A DNA stretch of 64,000 nucleotides from Mahella australiensis 50-1 BON (GTDB lineage: Bacteria > Bacillota > Clostridia > Mahellales > Mahellaceae). Positions 45,439-55,045 of the stretch are shown here, piece by piece (within the stretch, counting starts at the first letter, position 1; each line of letters opens with the position of its first letter). Under the pieces are notes generated by a model. That model worked only from the letters and a program-made list of their open reading frames with translations, was not told the origin of the DNA and did not search any database. A program made the translations under genes and the position numbers. The DNA is taken from assembly GCF_000213255.1 (NCBI RefSeq), contig NC_015520.1, positions 1,136,001 through 1,200,000 on the forward strand, given 5' to 3'.

Positions 45439-46281
45439 CTATTCTATGCGCATGCTTATGTCCAGCGCGTTTACGGAATGCGTCAGCGCACCTGAGGATA
45501 TTATATCGATGCCTGTAGCAGCTACATCTGCGATGTTAGACTCATCTATATTGCCCGATGCTTCGAGTATAGCCCTGCCGGCAGTTATCTCAACAGCCCG
45601 GCGCATCATATCTAAAGGCATATTATCCAACAGTATTATGTCAGCATGGCATTCTATCGCTTGCTGCAGTTGCTGCAAGCCTTCCACCTCTATCTCGATC
45701 TTCATGGTATGGGACAGGTTGCTTTGGACTTTGGACAACGCCGCTTTTACACCGCCGGCCAGCTTTATATGGTTGTCCTTTATCAATACGGCATCGGCCA
45801 GATTATAGCGGTGATTTATACCGCCTCCTACGGCCACGGCATAGCGGTCGAAATATCTTAATCCTGGGGCAGTCTTGCGCGTATCGGTCAACTCAGCTTT
45901 ATAAGGCTTTATCATATCGCTCAGGCGACGCGTATATGTAGCTATACCGCTCATACGCTGAAGCAGATTCAAACATAACCGCTCGCCTTTTAAGATAGGG
46001 TTCATAGGCCCTTTTACCTCGGCTATTACTGTCTGCGTATCTATGAAAAAACCATCCTGTACTAATGGGATGAATTGTATTGCAGGGTCGAGAGTATTAT
46101 ATACCATCTCGGCAACGGGTAAGCCTGCTATCACACCGCTTTCTTTGGCCTTTATATAGGCATGAGCAGTTACCTTTAGGTCCACCAGCAAATCGGTGGT
46201 TATGTCGCCCCAACCCAAATCCTCCTCAAGATATCGTTCAATGTGTTTTTTAGCTATGAATCTGTCTATAATCGGTATCAT
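45439..46281 (-). CDS. nadC: Quinolinate phosphoribosyltransferase (nicotinate-nucleotide pyrophosphorylase)
   Basis: NadC converts quinolinate and PRPP to nicotinate mononucleotide. The 280-residue protein has EDLGWGDITTDLL near the N-terminus, the RMSGIATYTRRL segment, the DTRKTAPGLR motif with the PRPP-binding Arg/Lys, KDNHI and the C-terminal LEASGNI. It overlaps the end of nadB by 32 bases; AAAGGAG lies about 11 bases before its ATG inside nadB. It is the last gene of nadA-nadB-nadC. Confidence 0.94.
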   Translation of the reverse strand: MIPIIDRFIAKKHIERYLEEDLGWGDITTDLLVDLKVTAHAYIKAKESGVIAGLPVAEMVYNTLDPAIQFIPLVQDGFFIDTQTVIAEVKGPMNPILKGERLCLNLLQRMSGIATYTRRLSDMIKPYKAELTDTRKTAPGLRYFDRYAVAVGGGINHRYNLADAVLIKDNHIKLAGGVKAALSKVQSNLSHTMKIEIEVEGLQQLQQAIECHADIILLDNMPLDMMRRAVEITAGRAILEASGNIDESNIADVAATGIDIISSGALTHSVNALDISMRIE

Positions 46282-47869
46282 ACGCTATATTTTCTCCTTT
46301 GATTATTATATGATGCTTTAACATATCATTTTTGGCCGGATAATCGGTCCTGTAATGACTGCCACGGCTCTCGCAGCGGAAAAGAGCGGCGCGTGCCATA
46401 GCATAGCCCACAATTATCAAGCTTTGCAACTCATATATATCTGGCCTATCAGCCGATAAGCCCAATATCCATTCATACTGTTCAAGCCACCGTATAGCTT
46501 GGTTTAGTCCGGTTCCATCTCGTTCTATGCCGACGTATCGCTCCATTATGGCTTGGAGTTGGCGGCCGATTGCCGCTATTTCATCGGGCGTTAAAAACGT
46601 TTCAGGTAAGCGCTGATGCCACCACTTAAAGCGTCTATGTTCTGGCATAGTGTTTAATGATGAGGCGTGTTTTACCGCACGCGCTGCGAATACCAGACCT
46701 TCTAACAATGAATTGCTGGCCAAGCGATTGGCGCCGTGTACGCCGGTACATGCGCATTCCCCGCAGGCATAGAGCCTTTCTACATCCGTTTGCCCAAAGC
46801 TGTCGGTCTTTATGCCGCCCATTAGAAAATGAGCCGCCGGCGACACCGGTATATAGTCCTTGGATATATCTATGCCTATCTCGGTGCACTTAGCATATAT
46901 AGTAGGGAAGCGGGCAGCGAAATATGCTTTGTCGATGCTTGTTACATCAAGATATACGTAAGGTGTATCATGTTTTTTCATCTCGGCGTATATAGCCCGC
47001 GCCACTATATCCCTGGGCGCTAACTCTTTAAGCGGATGATAACGCTCCATAAACCGTTCGCCGCATATATCGCGCAGTATGCCGCCTTCGCCTCTAACCG
47101 CTTCGGATATGAGAAAACGCTGGCCGTTTTGCTCGTATAAAGCGGTGGGATGAAATTGCATAAATTCCATATCGGTCAATGTGCAACCCTTTCTATAAGC
47201 CATGGCTATGGCGTCCCCTGTGATGAGCGGGCTGTTTGTGGTATTAATAAAAAGATTGCCAGCGCCACCGCCTGCCAGTATGATAGCTTTGGCCCATAGG
47301 ATAAAGCGTTGCTCGCTTTGAATATTCATAATCAATACGCCATAGCACTTATTGTCGTCGACCAATAGGTCTAGTGCGAGATATTGGCTGTATAATGCCA
47401 CGCCTTCTATTGCATTGGCTATATTGGTTACGATGGCCTTGCCCGTATAATCGCCGGCGTGCAGTATGCGTCGATGAGAATGAGCGCCTTCCATGCCAAG
47501 GGCATAGCCGTTTTCATCCGTATCGAAAGATACACCTAAATCTATCAGCCGTCGTATGTGCGTTGGAGCCTCGTTTATCATAATGGTTACATTTTCCTCA
47601 TTGCATAAACCATCACCGGCTGTCAACGTGTCCGCTATATGTGAGGCGAAACTGTCATTGTCATTCCATACGCATGCTATGCCGCCCTGTGCCCTGTATG
47701 CGTCTGAACTGTCAAAATCGCCTTTATTTATAAGGGCGGTGCTGCCATGCTGCTTGGCCAGATGCGCGGCGTATAATCCGGCTATGCCACCGCCTATTAT
47801 TACATAATCGTATCGTTGTTGAAGCAATGACTTGGAGTCGAAGTTTACGCAGTATGATGTCACGTTCAT
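46250..47869 (-). CDS. nadB: L-aspartate oxidase
   Basis: NadB oxidises aspartate to iminoaspartate, the substrate of NadA. The 539-residue flavoprotein has the FAD dinucleotide motif IIGGGIAGLYAA at about 24-35, the active-site region RAQGGIACV, the EFMQFHPTAL segment with catalytic residues and the HLMGG-like box AAHFLMGGIKTD. It overlaps nadA by four bases (ATGA) and nadC by 32. Confidence 0.94.
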   Translation of the reverse strand: MNVTSYCVNFDSKSLLQQRYDYVIIGGGIAGLYAAHLAKQHGSTALINKGDFDSSDAYRAQGGIACVWNDNDSFASHIADTLTAGDGLCNEENVTIMINEAPTHIRRLIDLGVSFDTDENGYALGMEGAHSHRRILHAGDYTGKAIVTNIANAIEGVALYSQYLALDLLVDDNKCYGVLIMNIQSEQRFILWAKAIILAGGGAGNLFINTTNSPLITGDAIAMAYRKGCTLTDMEFMQFHPTALYEQNGQRFLISEAVRGEGGILRDICGERFMERYHPLKELAPRDIVARAIYAEMKKHDTPYVYLDVTSIDKAYFAARFPTIYAKCTEIGIDISKDYIPVSPAAHFLMGGIKTDSFGQTDVERLYACGECACTGVHGANRLASNSLLEGLVFAARAVKHASSLNTMPEHRRFKWWHQRLPETFLTPDEIAAIGRQLQAIMERYVGIERDGTGLNQAIRWLEQYEWILGLSADRPDIYELQSLIIVGYAMARAALFRCESRGSHYRTDYPAKNDMLKHHIIIKGENIAYDTDYRQIHS

Positions 47870-48771
47870 AAAGCCAGCATTCTTTCTATCGGCAATAAAG
47901 CGCGGGAGCGTATATAATCATTTACCGTTACACGCGGGCTCACGGTTTCCAGCGCTTTGAGCACATCGTCCAACGATGTCAGCTTCATGTTCGGGCACAT
48001 TAGTTTTTGAGATGCCGGATAAAAGCTTTTATTCGAGCAAAGCTGCTTCATGCGGTGTATAACGCCGATCTCTGTGCCTATGATAAATTCGGTCGCATGG
48101 CTGTCGCGTACATGCATTACCATACCGCCGGTGCTGCCTACGAAATCAGCCATGTGCACTACGTCAGGGCGACACTCCGGGTGGGCAAGCACCTCAGCTT
48201 CGGGATGCAACCTTTTGGCTGCCAATAGCTCCTCTGCTGTAAGCCGATCGTGCGTATTGCAGTAACCGCTCCATAATATGAGATGGCGTCCGGTTTGCTC
48301 CATAATGTATTGGCCGAGGTTTTTATCGGGTATAAATATGATTTCCTTATTGGCTGGTATGGAATTGACCACTTTTACTGCGTTGGCCGATGTGCAGCAT
48401 ATATCGCTTATAGCTTTGACCTCGGCTGTGGTATTTACATAGCTGACCACCACTGCGTCCGGATGCTGCTCTTTCAGCGCGGCCACGTCGTCGGCGTCAG
48501 CCGTATCAGCCATAGGGCACCCGGCCTTTATCTGGGGCAGCAGCACGGACTTATCCGGGGACAAAATATATGCCGTTTGAGCCATAAAATGTACGCCGCA
48601 AAATACGATCACGTCGGCGTCGGTCACCGATGCTTTGCGAGCCAGCTCCAATGAATCGCCCACAAAATCGGCTATATCCTGTACCTCCGGACGCTGATAA
48701 AAATGCGCCAGTATAATGGCATTGCGCTCCTTTTTCAGTACGCTTATCCTGCGTGAGACGGTTTCATCCAT
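47866..48771 (-). CDS. nadA: Quinolinate synthase
   Basis: NadA condenses iminoaspartate with dihydroxyacetone phosphate using a [4Fe-4S] cluster. The 301-residue protein has the three cluster cysteines in FCGVHFMAQTA, AHPECRPDV and LMCPNMKLT. It is the first gene of the operon. On the minus strand upstream there is TATAAT (48810-48815), an ACTTTAAAGT palindrome (48788-48797) between it and the start codon, and TGTCT/AGACA inverted pentamers (48838-48859); any of these may serve regulation by NAD status, but this is not established. Confidence 0.94.
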   Translation of the reverse strand: MDETVSRRISVLKKERNAIILAHFYQRPEVQDIADFVGDSLELARKASVTDADVIVFCGVHFMAQTAYILSPDKSVLLPQIKAGCPMADTADADDVAALKEQHPDAVVVSYVNTTAEVKAISDICCTSANAVKVVNSIPANKEIIFIPDKNLGQYIMEQTGRHLILWSGYCNTHDRLTAEELLAAKRLHPEAEVLAHPECRPDVVHMADFVGSTGGMVMHVRDSHATEFIIGTEIGVIHRMKQLCSNKSFYPASQKLMCPNMKLTSLDDVLKALETVSPRVTVNDYIRSRALLPIERMLAL

Positions 48772-48871
48772 TTACAATGCCTTCTTTACTTTAAAGTACT
48801 ATTGGTTTTATTATATCATAACACGTTTGCATTTGTATGTCTACACAGATGACAAGACAACAATAATAAGT

Positions 48872-48976
48872 TTCAATTCGTAATATAGAACTGGAAACGC
48901 TGATATTGTGTCGAACCTATAGCAGGCATAGGATTTATATCATGCATGTGCTAAACTTGCTATATTACGAATCGCA
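48872..48976. repeat. Palindrome-family element E6
   Basis: TTCAATTCGTAATATAG (48872-48888) is inverted at 48960-48976 (CTATATTACGAATCGCA) with 15 of 17 pairs. GGCATAGGATTTATATCATGCATGTGCTAAACTTGC on the right side aligns with the right arm of E2 (the AGGATTTATATCAT core is identical). It lies between divergent nadA and the gene at 49070. Confidence 0.7.
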
Positions 48977-49069
48977 GAATAAAAACATCTTGAGAAATCC
49001 ACGGCATAATGTTAACATAGTATAAGCTGATAATAAATCGTTTAATCGTTTGAGAATGGAGGTAATTTT

Positions 49070-49834
49070 TTGATAAAATCATCTACATGGAAATTGAGCA
49101 GGAGTTTCCTGGTTACACATGCCGTGCTGGCTATAGCCTTTTTTGCTTTTTTGCCTGCGGTATTGGGGTTAGTTAACCTTTTGAGCGGTAATTTGGGTAC
49201 AAGCACGCCGCCGACAAACGCATCGCAACAGCAGGGCGACGTAGATCAACAACCTGCTCAACAGCAACCGGGTACTGATGATAATACTGCTCAGCCGAAT
49301 GCACCTGATGCACAGCAGCCTGTTGAAGAGCAGTCAGAGCCAGGTACCGACAACCCTGTTCAACCGGATAATGCTTTGCCAGATCAATCCGGAACCGCTC
49401 AGCCGGGAGAAGTACTGCCGGCCGAGCCTGAGCGGAATCTTACAGCCGAGTTTATAGCCGGCCTTATCACAGCTGCTTTATATCTTTTTATAATGGCTGC
49501 GGCAGCTCAGGGTTCAGGTTTTGCAGATAAGGAACGCATATTATATAACGGTTTTATAGCGGGTGCTATAGCCTCTATACCCGGTTTGGTATTAACTGTA
49601 ATGTTGACATTAAGTGGCGGCGATGTGCTTTGGATAAAGGTGATGCATCGCATATGGATGAGCCCGTACATTGAGATATACAGCGTACATGAGGATATCA
49701 TGATAGCGCTGGCGTATGTGACGCTGCCTCTAATGCCTATAGCGACCGGCGTAGGCTATTTGAGAGGGATAAAGAAAAAGGATGAGGTCGTAGCGAAATT
49801 AAAGGCTACGGCACCTAAGCCTGATAAAATATAG
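49070..49834 (+). CDS. Membrane protein with Gln/Pro-rich loop, unknown function
   Basis: The start is TTG 49070 with GGAGGT six bases upstream. The 254-residue protein has one helix at about 15-38, then about 80 residues very rich in Gln, Pro, Asp, Asn and Thr (likely disordered and outside the membrane), then three helices at about 128-148, 160-182 and 210-232, and a basic C-terminal tail. I do not recognise a family. It lies directly before the KDPG aldolase gene by 15 bases, but shared function is unproven. Confidence 0.75.
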   Translation: MIKSSTWKLSRSFLVTHAVLAIAFFAFLPAVLGLVNLLSGNLGTSTPPTNASQQQGDVDQQPAQQQPGTDDNTAQPNAPDAQQPVEEQSEPGTDNPVQPDNALPDQSGTAQPGEVLPAEPERNLTAEFIAGLITAALYLFIMAAAAQGSGFADKERILYNGFIAGAIASIPGLVLTVMLTLSGGDVLWIKVMHRIWMSPYIEIYSVHEDIMIALAYVTLPLMPIATGVGYLRGIKKKDEVVAKLKATAPKPDKI

Positions 49835-49849
49835 AAATGGGGTTATGTT

Positions 49850-50494
49850 ATGCTGCAGAAACTTATGATAGAACAGCGCATTATAGATGCGGGTGTAGTC
49901 GCGGTTGTGCGTGCCGAAGGCGTACAGCAGGCTCTGAATATAGCCGATGCATGTATGCAGGGTGGCATATCGGCTATAGAGATCACTTTTACAGTACCCG
50001 GCGCAGTAGAGGTTATAAAAGAATTGAACTTCCATTATGGAGACAGGCTTGTGTTGGGCGCCGGTACGGTATTGGATGCCGAGACGGCTAGATTGGCAAT
50101 AATAAACGGCGCTAACTATGTGGTGAGTCCATCGCTGAACATTGATACTGTTAAATTATGCAATAGATACCAAATACCATGCATGCCGGGCGCTATGACC
50201 GTAAAAGAGGCTGTTGAAGCCATGGAGGCAGGGGCTGATATTATAAAAATATTTCCCGGTGAATTATTTGGGCCGAATATTATAAAAGCTTTTAAAGGGC
50301 CATTGCCACAAGCATCGTTTATGCCCACCGGCGGTATAAGCCTGGATAACGCCGAGGAATGGATTACAGCAGGAGCGGTAGCGCTTGGTGTAGGAGGCGC
50401 TCTGACCGGCAGGGCTAAAGACGGGGATTACGCTGCTGTCACTGAGACGGCACGCAAGTTTATCGATATAGTGCATCGGGTGCGCAGTAGATAG
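49850..50494 (+). CDS. eda: KDPG/KHG aldolase
   Basis: This enzyme splits 2-keto-3-deoxy-6-phosphogluconate into pyruvate and glyceraldehyde 3-phosphate, for hexuronate or Entner-Doudoroff metabolism. The 214-residue protein has E44 (IEITFT), GAGTVLD, SPSLN and the Schiff-base K133 in DIIKIFPGE, at the same number as in the E. coli enzyme. The C-terminal PTGGISLDN phosphate site is present. No dehydratase or KDG kinase gene is adjacent. Confidence 0.92.
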   Translation: MLQKLMIEQRIIDAGVVAVVRAEGVQQALNIADACMQGGISAIEITFTVPGAVEVIKELNFHYGDRLVLGAGTVLDAETARLAIINGANYVVSPSLNIDTVKLCNRYQIPCMPGAMTVKEAVEAMEAGADIIKIFPGELFGPNIIKAFKGPLPQASFMPTGGISLDNAEEWITAGAVALGVGGALTGRAKDGDYAAVTETARKFIDIVHRVRSR

Positions 50495-50498
50495 GAAT

Positions 50499-51428
50499 AT
50501 GGCAGATTTTTCATCGGTGATAGATCAGATAATTATATTGATGATCTTATTGGCTATAAGCTATATAGCGGCTAAGGCCAAATTCATAAGCCCATCAGAT
50601 AAAGACGGTGTATCGAACGTCATGATAAAGATAACACAGCCAGCGCTAATTATAACCACTTTAAGCGGTTATAATTTTTCTGCCCAGATACTCATAGATA
50701 GTTCCCTGATAGTGTTATTTGCTATAATTTCTTTAATTGTATCCTTTGCTATGGGATGGTTATTGTCCGATAAGCTGAATATACCTGAGGAACGGGCTGA
50801 TGTATTGCGGTTTGAGCTGATGTTTGGCAATGTGGTATATCTCGGTTATCCTGTGTTATCAGCACTTATGGGCGACAAAGGTATATTCTACGGTAGCGTT
50901 TTTACTATAGCCAACGATACGGCTTTGTGGACGCTTGGATTATGGTTGTTGACGCGCAGACAGAATGATCATGCCAACGGTTGGAGAAATCTTTTTAATA
51001 TGAATACTATATCGTTTTTTATAGGCCTGGTGATGTTCCTAACAGGTATAAAGTTGCCCCGCCTGGTATTTGCCGCATTAAATCCTTTGGGGAAAACCAC
51101 TATATACCTCTCGATGATATTTATAGGAGCGGCGTTGGCTGAACTCGATATAAAAGAGGCCGTCACCAATGGCAGCACGTTCGTGCTTTCTATAGCCAAA
51201 TTGGCTGTTATGCCGCTTTTGCTGTATGGATTGCTGACGTTATTGCATGTAAACGATCTGGTGAAGCTGGTGGTGGTCGTGCAAGTGGGTATGCCGGCCT
51301 CAGCGCTGGGACCGGCATTAGCCCGCCGCTATGGTGCAGATTATACCTATGGAGCGCAATGCGTGTTGATGTCTACATTGATAAGCCTGATAACATTGCC
51401 GGCGCTCATATGGTTGCTCAGTATATAA
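50499..51428 (+). CDS. AEC-family (auxin efflux carrier-like) permease
   Basis: The 309-residue protein has about ten hydrophobic helices in two halves, with the N-terminal VSNVMIKITQPALIITTLSG segment and C-terminal VVVQVGMPASALGPALARRYG segment characteristic of this carrier family. Bacterial members move malate, other dicarboxylates or unknown solutes; the substrate here cannot be told. It begins four bases after eda and ends six bases from the convergent cphA stop. Confidence 0.85.
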   Translation: MADFSSVIDQIIILMILLAISYIAAKAKFISPSDKDGVSNVMIKITQPALIITTLSGYNFSAQILIDSSLIVLFAIISLIVSFAMGWLLSDKLNIPEERADVLRFELMFGNVVYLGYPVLSALMGDKGIFYGSVFTIANDTALWTLGLWLLTRRQNDHANGWRNLFNMNTISFFIGLVMFLTGIKLPRLVFAALNPLGKTTIYLSMIFIGAALAELDIKEAVTNGSTFVLSIAKLAVMPLLLYGLLTLLHVNDLVKLVVVVQVGMPASALGPALARRYGADYTYGAQCVLMSTLISLITLPALIWLLSI

Positions 51429-51434
51429 GCGAAA

Positions 51435-54074
51435 TTATAGTAGCATATTTTGGGGTGGACTGAAAACATGCGGTTCAAGCGGCGATGCTTTCTTTATAGC
51501 GTCCAATATGGGCTCTAATCTTTCGTAGAATACTATTACTATATCGCCCGGTTGCGCCTGACCCATGGCGGCGCTTATGGCGTCAGTTTCCGATAATATG
51601 ATATTCATGCTGCTTTTTGGCATGCCTGCTCTCAGCGCTCCTTGCTGAAGCAGGCGGCTTACTTCGCCCGTTTGCCTTCCTCGTAGCTCTATATCCTCTT
51701 TTATTATTATGCGATCGAATCCATAACCTGCTATGCGGCCCATCTCGATAATATCTTCATCCCTTCGGTCACCTGGTGCCCCTATGACGCCTATAAGCCT
51801 GGCGGGATTCATTTGTTTTAACGCGCTTATGACCGATTTGTAGCTTTCGACGTTGTGTGCGTAATCGACTATAACCCTGAAGTCGCGGACATTGAATATA
51901 TTGAATCGCCCGGGGTTTTGCAGCGAGTCGCTGTAGAATGTCCGAAGAGCCTTTTCCATAACCGATACAGGTACTTTTATACCATAGCCAGCTGCTACGG
52001 CTGCCATGCTATTCTCAATATTGTAGGTGAGCTTTCCTTCCCATGTGGCGGGTATCTCATCAACGGCTATAACATTGTATATATTTTCACCGTCGAACAG
52101 TACTATATAATCGTCTTTTAGATATACCGCAGGCCGCCCGTTGTCTATCTGATGCTGTATCAGGATGTTATTTTGATTAAAGGAGAAGTAAATTAGGTTG
52201 CAGCGTACGCGCCTAGCTGCTTGTACCGATATAGCGTCATCAGCGTTGAGCACGGCATAGCCGTTATCCTTAACTGCTTCCACTATCAGGGATTTGACAT
52301 GCAGCATATCCTCCAATGTGTGTATACCATCTATCCCCAGGTGATCGCCAGTTATATTGGTGATGACGCCTACATCGCTGAGATCATAACCTAGTCCCGA
52401 GCGTATTATGCCACCTCGTGCGGTTTCCAATACGGCAGCTTCCACCGATTTGTCGCTTAATATTATCTGTGCACTAGCCGGCCCTGTAGTGTCACCTTTC
52501 ATTATGCACTCATCGTTGATATATATGCCTCCCGTTGTGGTCATACCAACATTGAGGCCCTGGGTGCGCAACATATGGGCGATTATGCGCACGGTGGTGG
52601 TTTTGCCATTGCTGCCTGTAACTGACACTATGGGTATTGACGAGCGTTGCCCTTGAGGATAAAGCATGTCTATTATGGCTTTGGCGGCATTTCTCGGTTT
52701 TCCTTTATAAGGATAGTGATGCATGCGTATGCCGGGTGCCGCATTGATCTCGATGATGGCACCGTTTACGCCGTCTAATGGAACATCTATATCCAAGGCC
52801 GTTATGTCTATACCAGCTACATCTAGGCCTATAATTCTGGCAGCGCGCAGTGCCAAATCTGCGTTGTAAGGATGAATTTTGTCTGTGCGATCAATTGCTA
52901 TCCCGCCGGTACTGAGGTTGCCGTTTACCCTTAAATACACTTTTTGCCCGCTTTGAGGTATGGAGTCGATGTTTAAACCGTTTTTGTGCAGATAGGATGT
53001 TACCTGTTCGTCTATTTTGATCTTAGTGAGAGGACGTTCATGATCATCACCGCGCCTTTCGTCACTATTGATCATATTTACCAGTTCGACTATAGTGTGG
53101 TGGCCGTCACCTACGACGTAAGGCGGTATCTTCTCGGATACGGCTATTATCTTATCTCCTACTACCAGTACTCTATAATCGCGGCCCTTTATATATTTTT
53201 CTACTATTATCTCTTGGTCGAACAGGCTGGCGCTTTTGAATGCTTGCTTTACAGCCTCGGGGTTATTAAGTTCTAACCATACGCCTTTGCCCTGATTTCC
53301 GCCTTTAGGCTTTACTACCACGGGATAACCGATGCTTTCGGCTATCGATATCGCTTCGTCCGCTTCTGAGCAGCTTTGACCAATGGGAACGGGTATACCG
53401 ATATCTGCTAATATGGATTTTGTAATCATTTTATCACAAGCTATATCCACCGCGATACAGCTTGTATTCTCGGTTATAGTGGCTTCTATTCGTTTTTGAT
53501 ATTTACCATAGCCTAATTGCAGTATACTGCCATCGCCTATACGCATTATCGGTATATCGCTTTCTCTGGCGGCATTTACTAGAGCTTGTGTACTGGGACC
53601 GAGCTGTGCGCCGGCGGCCTTGACTTTTAGCTTTTTTAACCTGTTATCGGTATCAATGCTTTGCTGATTTATCAATGCCTCCGTAATGTCTATTGCCAGC
53701 CGCGCAGCTTCTAAACCGACACATTCGACATCATATGCGAATACTATTAGATATTGAGAATTTCCATCTATGCAGCGGGCTTTGCCAAAGGATACATCGT
53801 AGCCCAGGCAATGTTGTATCTCCAATGATAGGTGTTCTATAACATGGGCCAGATAGGTTCCCTCATACAGACGTTCTACGAAACCCCCCTCGTATCCCGG
53901 CGAGCATCTATGTTGTCTCAAGCCGGGAAACATTTGAAGTAAACGTTGATTGAAATCTGTTATATCCTTGGTAGCAACATTATCGAAATTTTCGAGATCT
54001 ATCACCAGCTTTATAACCGGTTTGTGGCTGAATATATTTCTGCCTTTGTATGCTTTGAGTTCACAGATGTGCAA
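51435..54074 (-). CDS. cphA: Cyanophycin synthetase
   Basis: CphA builds the storage polymer multi-L-arginyl-poly-L-aspartate from Asp, Arg and ATP. From N to C the protein shows an N-terminal domain (ICELKAYKGRNIFSHKPV), an ATP-grasp domain (about 205-470, VVKPKGGNQGKGVWLE) and a MurE-like ligase domain with P-loop VTGSNGKTTT (about 480-490) and a C-terminal extension (VIGAPGDRRDEDI). I prefer the TTG start at 54074, eight or so bases after AGGAGGAG; an upstream ATG at 54101 would place that Shine-Dalgarno inside the gene. It overlaps cphB by 14 bases. Confidence 0.93.
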   Translation of the reverse strand: MHICELKAYKGRNIFSHKPVIKLVIDLENFDNVATKDITDFNQRLLQMFPGLRQHRCSPGYEGGFVERLYEGTYLAHVIEHLSLEIQHCLGYDVSFGKARCIDGNSQYLIVFAYDVECVGLEAARLAIDITEALINQQSIDTDNRLKKLKVKAAGAQLGPSTQALVNAARESDIPIMRIGDGSILQLGYGKYQKRIEATITENTSCIAVDIACDKMITKSILADIGIPVPIGQSCSEADEAISIAESIGYPVVVKPKGGNQGKGVWLELNNPEAVKQAFKSASLFDQEIIVEKYIKGRDYRVLVVGDKIIAVSEKIPPYVVGDGHHTIVELVNMINSDERRGDDHERPLTKIKIDEQVTSYLHKNGLNIDSIPQSGQKVYLRVNGNLSTGGIAIDRTDKIHPYNADLALRAARIIGLDVAGIDITALDIDVPLDGVNGAIIEINAAPGIRMHHYPYKGKPRNAAKAIIDMLYPQGQRSSIPIVSVTGSNGKTTTVRIIAHMLRTQGLNVGMTTTGGIYINDECIMKGDTTGPASAQIILSDKSVEAAVLETARGGIIRSGLGYDLSDVGVITNITGDHLGIDGIHTLEDMLHVKSLIVEAVKDNGYAVLNADDAISVQAARRVRCNLIYFSFNQNNILIQHQIDNGRPAVYLKDDYIVLFDGENIYNVIAVDEIPATWEGKLTYNIENSMAAVAAGYGIKVPVSVMEKALRTFYSDSLQNPGRFNIFNVRDFRVIVDYAHNVESYKSVISALKQMNPARLIGVIGAPGDRRDEDIIEMGRIAGYGFDRIIIKEDIELRGRQTGEVSRLLQQGALRAGMPKSSMNIILSETDAISAAMGQAQPGDIVIVFYERLEPILDAIKKASPLEPHVFSPPQNMLL

Positions 54075-54906
54075 TGCTTGTCTCCTCCTGTTTTGTGTCA
54101 TAAGTTAACAATGGTTGACGTATGTTCATATCAAACCCGTAGCTTGCTGGAAGGATATGCAATGTTATATTGGTTAGAGCCAATGGTTGATCGGGTTTTA
54201 GTTCCGATACATTGGTATAGTCGATATGTATACCATCCAATACCGTTACGGCTCCAGAACCTATGACGCGGAAACAGCCATTCGGCATAACATGTATGGC
54301 GGTATCTTCATCTATGCCTATGCCGAGCATATATGGATTTTGCGCTATAGCTGATAGTAATCTGCCTATCCTTCCCCGTTGTGCAAAGTGCTGGTCTATT
54401 ACCGCACCTTTCAATAATCCAAGGCCAGGCGCCATTTTCAACGTACATTTTCGAGGCGAATCGTCATCTTCACCTGATACTATCATAGTTTGGCTCATCG
54501 CCGAAGCGCCGGCGCTGGTGCCTGCTATGAGCAGTCCATCTTCATAGGCCCGCAATAACGCCTCATCTGCCAACGTGCCGCCGAGTATACTGCTTATGCG
54601 AAGCTGATCGCCGCCTGTAAAAAAGACGCAGCTGGCATTGTATATTGCATCGGCATATTTTTGCTTATTAGCGTCCTGTCTGTCGTTTATATTCAACACT
54701 TTTACATCTTTTACTCCCAATTGATCGAATATATCTATATATTCATTGCCAACCTCTTTTTGATATTCGGTAGCGACCGTGATTATAAGTATAATGCTGT
54801 CGTTGCCACCGCTTAATAACACAGTTTCTTTTAATATTCTGCGGTCGCCGTATTTATCTTCGGCGCCACCTATAATGATCAAATTTCCTTTGACCTTATT
54901 ATTCAT
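54061..54906 (-). CDS. cphB: Cyanophycinase
   Basis: Cyanophycinase is a serine peptidase of family S51 that cuts cyanophycin to beta-Asp-Arg dipeptides. The protein has LIIIGGAEDKYGDR at the start, FTGGDQLR, and the nucleophile motif AGTSAGAS (Ser at about 131 from the chosen start). The second ATG at 54906 has GGAGG six bases upstream, while the first overlaps it. cphB precedes cphA in one minus-strand operon, so synthesis and breakdown of the polymer are encoded together. No dipeptidase gene is adjacent. Confidence 0.93.
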   Translation of the reverse strand: MNNKVKGNLIIIGGAEDKYGDRRILKETVLLSGGNDSIILIITVATEYQKEVGNEYIDIFDQLGVKDVKVLNINDRQDANKQKYADAIYNASCVFFTGGDQLRISSILGGTLADEALLRAYEDGLLIAGTSAGASAMSQTMIVSGEDDDSPRKCTLKMAPGLGLLKGAVIDQHFAQRGRIGRLLSAIAQNPYMLGIGIDEDTAIHVMPNGCFRVIGSGAVTVLDGIHIDYTNVSELKPDQPLALTNITLHILPASYGFDMNIRQPLLTYDTKQEETSIAHL

Positions 54907-54968
54907 AACCATCCTCCAATATATACCCTATATTTTTACTATTTTAGACTATGTTTATTCATTTTTAA

Positions 54969-55023
54969 TTGCTACTGTATGAATGTATATGATATAATAA
55001 ACATAAATCTATGCAACCGTTTG
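54969..55023 (+). promoter_or_regulatory. Promoter and possible operator of the second LacI gene
   Basis: TTGCTA (54969-54974), an 18-base spacer and TATAAT (54993-54998) are followed by TGCAACCGTTTG (55012-55023), which resembles a LacI-family operator with central CG. Autoregulation is inferred. Confidence 0.5.
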
Positions 55024-55045
55024 TCTTAACGAGAGGAGATGAATT

